A stretch of 64,000 bases of DNA from Zasmidium citrigriseum (Eukaryota > Ascomycota > Dothideomycetes > Mycosphaerellales > Mycosphaerellaceae). This document shows positions 44,396-54,348 of this stretch, one piece after another. How positions within the stretch are numbered: the first letter of the stretch is position 1; each line of letters begins with the position of its first letter. Both the position numbers and the translations under genes were made by a program. The stretch is taken from NCBI GenBank assembly GCA_002786025.1, contig NHNW01000016.1:124001-188000 (forward strand), written 5' to 3'. Under the pieces are notes generated by a model that was given only the letters and a program-made list of their open reading frames with translations, made no database searches and was not told the origin of the DNA.

Positions 44396-44697
44396 CCCAA
44401 AATGACTTTAAGGGTTTTTTGAATTTAGCTCATTTCACGTTGAATTGACATCCTTGAAAATCTGTGCAATGGATTCATCGTCCAAAAATCTACAACAGTG
44501 TTTTGCACTTTTTCGTATATCAGGTTTGGCGGTGGCAGAATCGCAGTTTTGGTGGACGCGTTTGATGGACGCGAAGCGGAAAGCGACTGGATCGGGCGTT
44601 TTGTCCTCAGGCGCTTCGCAAGAGCTCGCTTTCCACCCATACTAAACCTAATCCGGAAACAGCCTCACCTCACCCCGAAGCGCCTGAATGGAGGTAG
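44396..44697. repeat. Right terminus: unmutated end with hairpin and inverted repeat
   Basis: Normal base composition. TCAGGCGCTTCG (44608-44619) pairs perfectly with CGAAGCGCCTGA (44676-44687), a 12-bp stem with a 56-nt loop, ending 10 bp from the element border. The terminal bases, read inward, are CTACCTCCATTCAGGCGC. Confidence 0.85.
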
Positions 44698-44706
44698 CCT
44701 CAATCC
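44698..44706. repeat. Right 9-bp target-site duplication
   Basis: CCTCAATCC, identical to 32884-32892. On the minus strand it encodes the WIEG junction of the interrupted chitinase-type gene. Confidence 0.93.
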
Positions 44707-45455
44707 ATGTGGCAGGGGGAAATTCATCACAAGTGTATCGTACTCCTGAGTTCTGGATCGGGAGACCAGACCGGCGGAGATTGACGACCTGGTTGATGTC
44801 CGTTCCCGGCTCAAGAGCGTTGGAAAACCATTGGCCGTCCTGACGCATGATAGGTCCTTGATCGGGCTCCGGGCATGGATGTGAATTCTTCCAGTTGCTG
44901 GGACAAGATTGTCCACGTCGGGCGTCTCGGCGGCTTTGAGTCGAACCAGCGAGGGCTCTATTGTTGAAGTCGAACCCAAAGCGATCGTTGTCAATACCCC
45001 CTAGAGGATGGAGGTTTTGTCCCCTTGGTGACTGTGCAAAATTCAAAGCGTTTTTGCAAATATCTCTCATGTAGAAGCAGTTGTAGATTAGGATTACCTC
45101 TTGGTCGCGGCCAAGGTCGACCACCTGGATGGGTACATCCGCTATCGTTGGCTGGCTAGGACATAGTTAGCAGAGTCGCAAATTTTTGTCTATCGTTTGC
45201 AGAATTTCGTGAGATCAATCAAGTCCACACTCTATCCAGCATGACGGTGGTGCCCTTGAATACTGTACGACTTACTAGAAGTACTCAGTTACGCCCCCAA
45301 TGGTTTGCGAAATGTAATCCTGTTGATACTGAGCGGCGACATGTGGTGATTTGGCCAAGAGGGCCATCAAAGGTGGATGAAGTCTCATATCCGTAGACGT
45401 AGACGAGATGGAAAGCTCGTCAGAGGGCACAAGACCAAAGGTGGTGGTGGGAAAA
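44698..45455 (-). pseudogene. 5' part of the split gene: NucA/NucB domain of a class V chitinase-like protein
   Basis: Minus-strand exon 45155-44698 follows a 120-nt intron (45156-45275; CTGCTAACTATGTCCTAG acceptor) and an upstream exon ending at 45276 with AAQYQQDYISQTIGGVTEYF. The exon encodes VVDLGRDQEV, DICKNALNF, PLGGIDNDRFGFDFN, SRRDARR and RYTCDEFPPATWIEG. These form a deoxyribonuclease NucA/NucB-type domain as found C-terminal in subgroup-C class V chitinases. The text breaks off at the target duplication and resumes at 32883. The expected GH18 catalytic domain is not found upstream, so the gene was also truncated at its 5' end. It borders a LysM gene head-to-head, as intact members of this family often do. 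Confidence 0.82.
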
Positions 45456-46228
45456 AAGACTTGTCAGTGATCCCACGGTCATCCATCTCTATAGCCCCTA
45501 TGTGAGGACGTGGGTTCGGACATGTCTGGTCCAATCTCCTCTTGTGTACGGTCCTTGCCTCATTTTCATCCCCATTAGTCTATTCTACATCGATCTTCAG
45601 CCACTCCTGCATCTGCTTCTGCATAGTCTCTTGCAATGAGGATCAATGCATGAAGGCTTGCATGCCTGGATGCATGTTGGTTCGAGATTGCCTTACATGT
45701 CGAAACTTCGATAGAGGAGTGAGGCTGATCGAGAGTCACACGTTGGAGAGATTGAACAGTCATACAACGCCATGAGGCTTCGATCTTCTTGTCGAAGCCT
45801 GTGCGGTAGCTCAGCTGCACGTTGTACTGCAGCCCCGGACAATTTAAATAAGTCACAGAACTCATGTGCAGATTTGATGTTACATCGGCCTTAAAATAGT
45901 TTGTTTCATCTGCATTTCATTCGAACAGTGCGTCCAGTGCATCTTGGTGTCACGACGCACGAGTAGTATGGCTGCCTTCTCAACCAAACCGGTGCGACAG
46001 AGGCTGAATGTAGTCGGCTTTCTTGATGCACCGACTTCTATTTGTTGCCAAGATAGGGGTTGCTCACCCAATGGAAGCTTGAGTGCATGGAAAGGACCTG
46101 TGGGCTCTTGAACAGTATAAGCTTCTCCAATCTACGATCTGGGAGAGGCATTAGGATCAACCGAGCGACCATACCGAATATTGAATCCCTTCATCAGCAT
46201 GCTGGAGAAGTTTTCTACGTCTTCCGTT
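45456..46228. other. Intergenic region, chitinase remnant / LysM gene
   Basis: Holds no trace of the missing GH18 domain that I can recognise. Ends in the promoter of the LysM gene. The direct repeats near 45641-45675 (ATGCATG, GCATGCCTGGATGCATG) are short and probably chance. Confidence 0.45.
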
Positions 46229-47450
46229 ATGATTCGAATCCTGCTACTCTTTGTTTCTGCCGTTGCGGCAGCAGACGAATGTGCTGCTTCGACTTGGGCC
46301 GCAGGCAGCATATCTCGCAGGCAATCGATTACCAACGATTCTCTTTCTCAACCCGCTACTCCGCAAAGTCTTTTGAACACGACCAACTCGACCAACTCGA
46401 CCAACTTGACCAGTCTTTATCCAGGTCAAATCAACTGCCGCTACTACTCAAAGACTCCCAGCAGCGTGAATTATTACACGTGCTCCAGCCTCGCAATCAG
46501 ATACAACATACCAGTTGAGCTGTTCCTGCAGTTGAATCCAACAATCGATGCCAACTGTGGGAATATCAAATCAAACATGCGTTACTGTGTAGCTGGATGT
46601 AAGTGAAGTTGCTCCAACTATACTCCCGTCTGACAAGCGACAGTCATTGAGCCCAAACGTGCCGTCAACGGTTCTTGTGGCTACAAGCATGACAACGCCA
46701 CCTGTCTCGGCACTCAATTTCAATGTTGCAATGCCAAAACCTGGACTTGTGGAGATACGGAGTGAGTCGACACGCCCGAACAGCCGCCGCGTTACTGACA
46801 CATCTCAGGGCTGACTGCGCACCTGGTACCTGCTATGACGGAGCCTGCGCTGGTGATAGAATTTATAGCACTGACGGTACTTGCGGAGCTGGTCATGGCG
46901 ATAGACTCTGTGCTGGAACATGGGGCGATTGCTGTAGCGTCAACGGACGATGTGGAACAGGGGAATCGTTCTGCGGCACTGATGTCTGTCAGTCCGGGAA
47001 TTGCACGAGACCAGTAACTATTCCAAGCAATCCTCCATGGATGAATGGCAATACCACCGACGGAACATGCGGAGATGAGAACCGGTACTCCTGCAGCGTA
47101 GTCTTTGGATCCTGCTGCAACAAGTACAACGTTTGTGGTTCCCTTGCATCGGACTGTGGAGACGGATGGTGAGTCCATAGTCTTTTTGAACGCTAGCAAG
47201 TTCATACTGATCCTTCGTCAGTCAACCACTATGGGGAAACTGTAACTCAATCAGCACGAGCTCTGCTTCAAGCAACGCGCCCACGAAGACATCTACCCTC
47301 CCTGCGTACAGCAATACCAGCGCTCCAACAGCTACTGGCTACAAAGGCAGTGCAACTTCCATCAGCACTGCTGCCATGTATACCGACTCTGGCAGCAAGA
47401 TTTGGCCTTACGCCGTGGAGATCACACTCCCCGGCTATGGAGAAGATTGA
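46229..47450 (+). CDS. Secreted LysM + CBM18 chitin-binding protein
   Basis: Exons 46229-46598, 46644-46761, 46809-47168 and 47222-47450 (introns 45-53 nt, phases consistent) encode 358 residues. The start at 46229 is chosen over upstream in-frame ATGs because it begins a clean signal peptide (IRILLLFVSAVAAA). A Ser/Thr/Asn-rich spacer with NSTN repeats leads to a LysM-like domain (CRYYSKTPSS, YYTCSSLAIRYNIP, FLQLNP). Two CBM18 modules follow (CGAGHGDRLC, GDCCSVNGRCG; SCSVVFGSCCNKYNVCG) with paired Cys, then a Ser/Thr-rich tail. LysM and CBM18 bind chitin. Such proteins shield fungal walls or sequester chitin fragments from host immunity, or assist chitinases. Its position next to the chitinase remnant fits the LysM/subgroup-C chitinase gene pairs of other fungi. 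Confidence 0.9.
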
Positions 47451-47554
47451 GGACAATTCGGATGAGTCGTTCGTACTGCTACTATTGTACACCTAAGTCG
47501 AGGAGGTCCTTCGATTTGTTTGTCACCCATGAAAGAAGCTGAACAACACACCGT

Positions 47555-48286
47555 CTATGAAGCGGCAATGTTGATAACTCGAGCGCGATTGTTCCGCCTG
47601 GAAGTCATCCAGTCATCCTTTGTCTGCAGCATCAGGCTTTCAAAAGCGTTCGAATTGACCATGAATTCCACTTCATCGCTCAAGTGCTCATCACTCCAGT
47701 CAAGGGTTGCCTTAGCTGCCAAAATCTCTCTCTTAAGACCCATGAGCCAAGGATGCACTACCTCCAAAAAGTCATGCACCGTAATGAATCCCTCTTCTCC
47801 GGATCTCTTGGGCTTTACCAACATACTGATGTCCTTATTGCCCGGCCGCATCATCCCACAGCATCTGATCAGGTGGCGCTTCGTGGTCCCGTCGCCTGAG
47901 TCCTCTCTGTTCCATTCCACATCATCATGCAAATTGTCCTCCTCGTCCGGGTTTGTGTGATCCCGATGCTGATCGTACCATGCGGTGTCCCACTCATCCA
48001 GCTGATATACGCGGACAGTGATAGAGGACACTTTGGGCTCGGTGATGGGCAGTTTCGAAATCGGATGCCAAGAGTTGCTGTTGGGGCAGTAGTATGGCTC
48101 GAGTGGCCCATCTGGACTCCAAGGGGAGGGCATGACGGAGACTGCGGTTTCAAGGGGTTCTCGTAGTGTCCAGAATAGGAGTTGGCCGCTGTTGGGAGCT
48201 GGACGAACCCACTGCTGCGTAGCGAGTAGCGTATCATATGCAGGGTAAAGCGGATGGGTCTTCGTTGGTTCTCGCGAGGAAGTCAT
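47555..48286 (-). CDS. Hypothetical protein, 243 residues
   Basis: Single exon, ATG at 48286. Rich in Trp, Asp, Glu and Pro in the first two thirds (EPYYCPNSNSWHPISKLP, DEWDTAWYDQHRD), then an Arg/Gly patch and a C-terminal helical stretch ending in basic residues. No signal peptide or membrane segment. Composition and length look like a conserved fungal protein, but I recognise no domain and propose no function. Confidence 0.65.
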   Translation of the reverse strand: MTSSREPTKTHPLYPAYDTLLATQQWVRPAPNSGQLLFWTLREPLETAVSVMPSPWSPDGPLEPYYCPNSNSWHPISKLPITEPKVSSITVRVYQLDEWDTAWYDQHRDHTNPDEEDNLHDDVEWNREDSGDGTTKRHLIRCCGMMRPGNKDISMLVKPKRSGEEGFITVHDFLEVVHPWLMGLKREILAAKATLDWSDEHLSDEVEFMVNSNAFESLMLQTKDDWMTSRRNNRARVINIAAS

Positions 48287-49179
48287 TGAAGAAGTCGTAC
48301 GATGGTGGCTTGGCCGAGGAAGGAAAGCTTTCTGAGGGCGAGGGACTCGCAGCTTCGCTTGGTATGGCGGACTCGTGGCGTTCTTTACGATGCGGCGTTT
48401 GGCTTATAATATGAAACTCGCGATCTGCAGGACGAAGAATACCTACAGACTTGGTGCAACACAGCCGACCAATAGCGTGAAACTTTGTCTTATCACATGT
48501 GGCGACGGACCAGGGTCAAGATTGTCCTCCGCAGCCTCGTCTGGCAGTTGCACCGAATCGAGAATCGTCCGCATGGCACAGAATACTGCTCACAGTGCAC
48601 GGCGCACTGCACGTGCTATGAGCCACATAGTCCCACCGCATGTATGCGCGTTGCGTGCGTTTCGTCTCCGAGGCCTTGGGACTCTGGAAGCGGGCTTTCA
48701 TGTCGTGCCCAGGGCAGAGTATGCGAATGTTTACAAAGGTGTACAGATCATCGCTCGAGCTGAAATCTGTACGACTGCCATCTCGCGATCTGTGGCGTCA
48801 AGAGGGAGAAGTCTCTCGGAGCAAATTCGGTCGCTGGGGCTTTTCCCATGTGCACCGCCAAGTCTTGCGAAAGGTTGTCACTTGAGTCCTTTTGGCACTG
48901 ATTTGTTACTTTCTGGCGGCGCTCAGGATGCCTCGAATTAGTATCAAATTGTCTCATCGCCCCTGCAATCTTAGTATCTGCCAGCTGGTCTAAGAAGCTT
49001 TTCGACACACAGCATTTAATCGATAACAAAAACATATGAGCGAGTCAGACTAATCTTGGGGGTGTTCAAAAAGAAGGGCCCTTGATATACAAATATGAAG
49101 TGGCAAGGCATCCTCATCGACGAGTCTTTACCTGAAGGCTCTTCTTATCTATACATACACACAAAGAAAGGTACTGGTA
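48287..49179. other. Intergenic region, about 890 bp
   Basis: No motif-bearing frame. Lies between the start of the 243-residue protein and the 3' end of the sulfatase gene. Nothing recognised. Confidence 0.45.
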
Positions 49180-51180
49180 TCATCTCCTCCAAAACCCCGG
49201 CATCAACTTCCTAATCTCTCCCTCGTCCAAACCTCTCCTACCTCTGGGCTTCTTCTCAACAAACACATTCGGCTTCGATGGTCCGCTCCCCTCCCTAATA
49301 TCACCCGGCACACACTCAAAATCCACCTTCGGCTGCCTGGCAAAGAAGTCATCGTACTTAGGATCCATAGCATCGTAAAGGTAGTTGACGCTCTTATCCG
49401 GAAAAGCGACATGCCATGGCTGACGACAACTGTCGGCTTTGCAGGTCTTGGTGATCAAGAGGAGGGTGTCGAGGCGGGTGATCAGTTGGGCGAAGGGCCG
49501 GTTGAAGTATTTCTTTGTGTGGGCGGCTTTGGTCGAGGCGTTGCGGAGGGGGTTGTTCATTTGGGCGAAGTCGTCCTGTGCGTCGTCAGTATGTTCCCTT
49601 CCCGTGTGGCATGTTTGGTGGTGGGGCGCTGACTTACATCCATATCATAAAACTCCTTCGTCCCATCACACCAAATCGAATAGTAAAAATCCCCATAACT
49701 CGTCTGCAACCGCACACTCTTCCACACATTCTTATACACCTGCGCCGGCGTCTGCATCTGCTGCTTGATCGTCTGATGCACAACGTCCGGATCCCAGAAC
49801 GCGACATTGACAGCTTCTTTCCGCTGGGAGTTCTTTATAGCGTCCTCGGTGTACTCGATCACGCTGCCGTCGAAGTCGCTTCGTGGTTTGAGGCCGAAGA
49901 GACTGAGTATTGTGGGCGCCATGTCGGTGTGGCTGCTGACGATTTGGGAGGTTTGCTTGTGGGGGATTCCGGGGCCGCGGATCAGGAGGGGGATGTTGAT
50001 GTCTTCTTCGTAGCCGCAGCGTTTGCCGGGGAGGAGGCGGTGGTTGGAGATGTGGTAGCCGTTGTCTGGGAATGTTAGCTAGTCATTCGTGTCCATGCAT
50101 TTGGGGTCCTACCAGAGGTATAGATGATGTATGTGTTGTCCAGAAGCTTCTTGTCTTCGAGCTTGTCTACGATCATCTTCACCATGTCGTCGATACCCGC
50201 GATGCTTCGAAGACGAGCTCGGTGGTGGGCATCACCAGCTTTGACTTCCTTGTCGGTGAGCTTTCTCTTCGTGTATACCCATGATCCTCCACTACAGTAA
50301 CGTTAGCCAACTCGCACATCGGGGCTCCTCGAATGCTTGCTTACCTTGGCTCGTCAGGATTGAAGTTCTCTCGTCTCGGAGCGATGCGATCCTCAAACAT
50401 GCCCTTCTGTGCCGGCATTGCAGGAGGATTGTTGACGACACCGTTCTGCGTGATCTCGACATGAGGAGCCACTATAACTAATCAGCTTATACACCATCGT
50501 CCCAAGATGACATTTCTTACCAGGTGCAACCATCAAGAAGAACGGCTTCTTCGCCTCCGCAGCCTCATCAAGATACTCCAAAGCCTTCTCATTCGTAATC
50601 TTCTGCGTATGCGTATTCGGCTTCTTGACAACTTTGTCCCCTTCATTCCAAATCGAATTCATGAAATCGTAGCATCCCGGCTCGAGAAGCATGCTGAAAT
50701 CCGTCCAACCCTTGGGCTTCGGGGTATAGAAGTTCTCCGTAGAGTATGCGTTCATGAACTTCCCGACGTAGTAGGTGTTGATCCCTTCTGACTGAAGCCA
50801 CACGGGTAGATAGTCCTTGTTCAATCCCTGACTGACGAACTTCGGCCAGCCGCCGTAGGGGTTTGCAAGCGCGGTGACGTTGGTGTTGTGCGCGGCTTTG
50901 CCGGTGAGGAAGTTGACGCGGGAGGGACAGCACCAGGAGACGGTGCAGTAGTGACGGGTGTAAGTGACGCCTTTGTTGACGAGGAGGTTTTGGACGTTGG
51001 GCATCACGGACATGGAGTCGAGGAGGGTGTCTGTCTTGATTTAGTATCTGATATTTCAGGCTTCGGTCGCACTTCCAAGTCACCTTGATCGTCGGCCATG
51101 ATGACAATGACGTTTGGAGTCGCTGCTGCGACCGGAGCCAAGGCCGCGGCCAGGCTGGCTAACAAGTGCGCCAGCCTCAT
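49180..51180 (-). CDS. Secreted arylsulfatase-type sulfatase
   Basis: Six exons (51180-51084, 51030-50521, 50471-50345, 50291-50113, 50065-49638, 49575-49180), all GT-AG with matching phase, give 578 residues. A signal peptide (RLAHLLASLAAALAPVAA) is followed by TPNVIVIMADDQD, where the paired Asp bind the metal. SWCCPSRVNFLTG contains the C-x-P-S-R motif whose first Cys becomes formylglycine. SDNGYHIS (split by an intron) gives another metal ligand. Type I sulfatases hydrolyse sulfate esters of phenols, choline or polysaccharides, usually under sulfur limitation. Length and motifs are complete, so it should be functional if the maturation enzyme is present. Confidence 0.92.
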
Positions 51181-52011
51181 GGTGGCGGTATTGTTGGTGT
51201 GGGACTGATGCAAGACCACATGCAATAGTCAAGCCGTACGACTTGACCGAAAATTCTGTCTTAATGCTTGATGGAGTTGCTCGACGACTGCGTTCGTATG
51301 AATGTTCTTTGTTCTTCGTCGCGGTGGAAGCCAAGGTTGACTTGGCGGTCAATGGAATGTGCGGAACAATGTCGTTGTGATGAGGAATGCTTGGTAAATA
51401 GATGTAGAACTGAGTGCGCAAAGCGTTTGAGCGCACTTGGACATTCATCTGCTATCACAAGATCTAGCAAGAGGCTCAGAAGGAAACGACTTAGCGCATG
51501 TGAATCTTGGCACATGCTTTAGAAACCTATCATGGGCGTTAGACTACATGGTCCTGAACATATGCACACACGCCTCTGTCTACTCAGTAGTCACAACACC
51601 AGCTAGCTTGGATACTCGCCGAGACTGCAGTTATCTCAGCATGTGTGAGTCGCAGCAAGTTCCTCCGATCTTATGTCCCTTGCGGAGTCAGCTCCTGTAA
51701 CATCCTGAGGCAAGTCTGGCGCGATTCCATTCTGTGGCGTCAAATAGTGCTCAAGCGTCCCATCATGAAAGCTTAAGCGCCAAGCGTCGCTCTTTCATAG
51801 GCTGTAACTCATTCAACGCGGCACGTTTTGGCCCCCATCCTGCTGCGGCTGCCGGTGGTATGAACTCTGTTAAAATAGACAAGCCTAGGCGTTTCAGCTG
51901 CAAGAATCTCAACCTCACTACAAACACCACATCGCAGCTCTTCAGCTGCAACTTTCTACTAAGATGTCTCACTTCGACTGACCAGCAATTAGTCAAGCCC
52001 CGCCCGTCGAC
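51181..52011. promoter_or_regulatory. Divergent intergenic region, sulfatase / DUF6536 gene
   Basis: About 830 bp between two divergent starts. No coding recognised. Presumably holds both promoters. No binding site could be assigned. Confidence 0.35.
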
Positions 52012-54348
52012 ATGAACACGATCTTGGACTACCGGACGGAGTACACGCCGAGAGTGGAAGCCCAGAAAGCTTTGATTGACAAGTCCACCGAGATCGCTGA
52101 GGATGTTATCGTCCCTCGCCGTCGAGATCCGCATACGAAATGGAAGACCACTTTAATCATTGGCATCACCTTGGCTACGCTTGTTCTCGCTACGAACATC
52201 GGGGTACTCGTATGGGCAAAGACGTTTTCCTTGACAGAAGATGGCATAGCTACAGTATTCACCGGTGTGTTTGCACAGACTACCACTCTGTTGATGTAGC
52301 TAATGGTATGTACAAGGGTCATGCCTCGTTATGGAGCGAATGGTCATCTCTGCGGAACTTGTGATCAACATTTTGAGTACACTGCTGCTCGCAGCAAGCA
52401 ACTTCACCGCACAACTGCTCTCTGCCCCATCTCGGAAAGACGTTGACCGGCAACACGCCCGAGGAAAATGGCTTGATATTGGCGTGTCGAGTGTGCGGAA
52501 TCTGTGGCACCTGCCCCGTTGGCGCTTGGCAATTTGGGTGTTGATCGTGGCAAGTACAGTCCCGTTGCACCTGCTGTTTGTCATCTTCCAAGGCACATGG
52601 CTCTTGCCGTAAGCTCACCATCAACAGATACAACTCCGTCGTCTTCTCTTCGCACGCAGTAAATGATTACCAAGCCGCTCTAGTCACCGAAGACTTTGTT
52701 CATGGCAGCTGGTGGAATCGCACTGCCGCCGAAACGGTCTTTGATGCGAACGTGGACCAGCTTTCGCAGTTGGCAACTCGCAACGATACCCTGACTAAGA
52801 TGGACACTGCATTATGCATAGACCAATTCGGGACTAAGATGTACGGAGACAGCTACCGAAATGTTCTGGTGGTGACGTCTCTGGCAACGACCAACAGCAG
52901 CTTGCTCAATGTTTACTTCCACACTGGCGCCGGAAAAGTTCCCGACCTTAACTGGATGTGCCACGGCGATGTTCACAACCTCTATGCCCCGGAGTATCCG
53001 CCCTGTGATACAGACTCTATGATGGCAAAGGGATGGTCCATTCCAAAGGTGCCGGCTTGTCCTCAATCTCAGGAAACCCGCCTTGGCTATTCACGGAATC
53101 TCATTGACGGCTCGGATGACTGCGATAAATCCTACGACGCACCGATCGAGTACTGTCTGGCCGAGCAATTCTTCGCTCCATGTACCACTAGCATCAGCAC
53201 GAGGCTACTTGCTGTGGTCATTGTCTGTAATGTGGTCAAGATTCTTTGCATGCTCGCGGTACTGTTCGCTCGAGATTTCAGGCCGCTATCGACCATTGGA
53301 GACGCCATTGCTTCGTTCATGGACAATCCAGACCCGACTACCACGAACAAGGGAGCACTTGAAGTGGGGACTGTCACCAGCGGGGTATTGCAACGCCTTG
53401 ATCGATATCCACCAACGCCCTGGACGAAACAGAAGAGACCCTGGTGGTATGCGATTCCCAGGGCACAGCTCTGGCTGACCCTGCTAGTGTAAGACAAGAG
53501 ACTGCAGATATAATTGAAGCAGATCAAAGCTAACACCAGGCAGATGTTTCATACCATGGCTTACTACCGTGATCATAGTGGCCAGACTCGCCATGTCTCC
53601 TGACAAGAACAACTTCTTGTCATTGGGCACACAGGAAACCAATAACTATGTAAATTTTCCGACGGACGGCGGGCTGATAGCAAACGTTGTCCTCGCCAAC
53701 ACGCCACAGATCATCATCACATTCGTCTACATCTTCTACAACGACGCCGTCACACGAATGGCTTTGAACCTGGAATACCTTCAATTCGCCACCAAACGCA
53801 AGTCCCTTCGAGTCAGTCGTCCACATGGCCATCAACGCTCGACATACTGGCTCCAACTCCCGTTTCGATACAGCATCCCTATTGGCCTATGCATGGTACT
53901 ACTCCACTGGCTCGTATCTCAGAGTCTCTTCCTCGTGCGTATTGACGTATACGATAGCGCCGGAGTGCACGATCCCGATCGGAATGTCAACACCTGCGGG
54001 ATCTCGCCGCTGGCAATCGTGTTCGCTCTCTGCCTGAGTACGATCATGATTGGAGCTCTGGTCATTCTGGGGCGTTTTCGACACTTTCAGGCCTCGATGC
54101 CAGTGGCGAGCTCCTGTTCTCTGGCGATTAGTGCGGCTGTGCATCCTCCGGAGTCTGAGCCCGCTCATGCGGCCTTCTTACCTGTCCAGTATGGCGTGGT
54201 GCCTGGCAGTGGGTCAAACGATGCTTGGTGGAGTGCGTCGCAGTACGATGGTGCGTTTGAGATGACTTCGACACGAAATCGGCCTGAGCATGTCACTTTC
54301 TCGAGTAAGATGGTGGATCCGCTTGAGAGTGGCACGATCTATAGATGA
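52012..54348 (+). CDS. DUF6536-type membrane protein
   Basis: Exon 1 (52012-52264) carries the first membrane segment (WKTTLIIGITLATLVLATNI). A 52-nt intron with GCTAATG branch leads to exon 2 from 52317, which gives TGSCLVMERMVI and INILSTLLLAASNFTAQ, then SAPSRKDVD and WLDIGVSSVRNL, the signature blocks of fungal DUF6536 proteins. Exon 3 (about 52614-53488) begins near YNSVVFSS and ends in a membrane segment. Exon 4 (53544-54348) has further hydrophobic segments. The exon 2-3 join is unresolved: the family expects PLHLLYNSVVF, but no GT-AG intron longer than about 34 nt joins the frames in phase there. Function of the family is unknown. Either a short intron or a small lesion is present. 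Confidence 0.75.

Larger units (their letters stand above)
32893..44697. mobile_element. 11.8-kb DUF6589 + RecQ-helicase DNA element, RIP-mutated, inserted in chitinase gene
   Basis: The element is bounded by CCTCAATCC duplications and interrupts one minus-strand gene. Its ends are imperfect inverted repeats: left TATCTCCAACTTCAG, right (reverse complement) CTACCTCCATTCAG. A 12-bp-stem hairpin starts about 10 bp inside each end. It carries two long coding regions running toward each other, DUF6589-like (33582-36782, plus) and RecQ-like helicase (40436-43861, minus), a smaller one at about 37100-37956, and repeat-rich DNA between 38.4 and 40.4 kb. The interior is RIP-mutated but less than the 1-14.5 kb block; some CpA/TpG remain. 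The last 250-300 bp at each end are unmutated. A 9-bp duplication is typical of Mutator-like elements, and KDZ elements make 8-9 bp ones, but no MULE transposase or KDZ motif was recognised. Confidence 0.88.

Noticed and set aside
32893..44697. Classifying the element as a Starship or Crypton
   Set aside because: No DUF3435/tyrosine-recombinase signature was seen, and the 9-bp target duplication does not fit those tyrosine-recombinase elements.
32893..44697. Classifying the element as a Helitron because of the helicase
   Set aside because: Helitrons make no target duplication, carry a Rep/Pif1-type protein and end CTRR; here a 9-bp duplication and RecQ-like motifs are seen.
45800..45840. GGTAGCTCAGCTGCACG resembling a tRNA D-arm
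   Set aside because: No acceptor stem, anticodon arm or T-loop (GGTTCRANNCC) at proper spacing.
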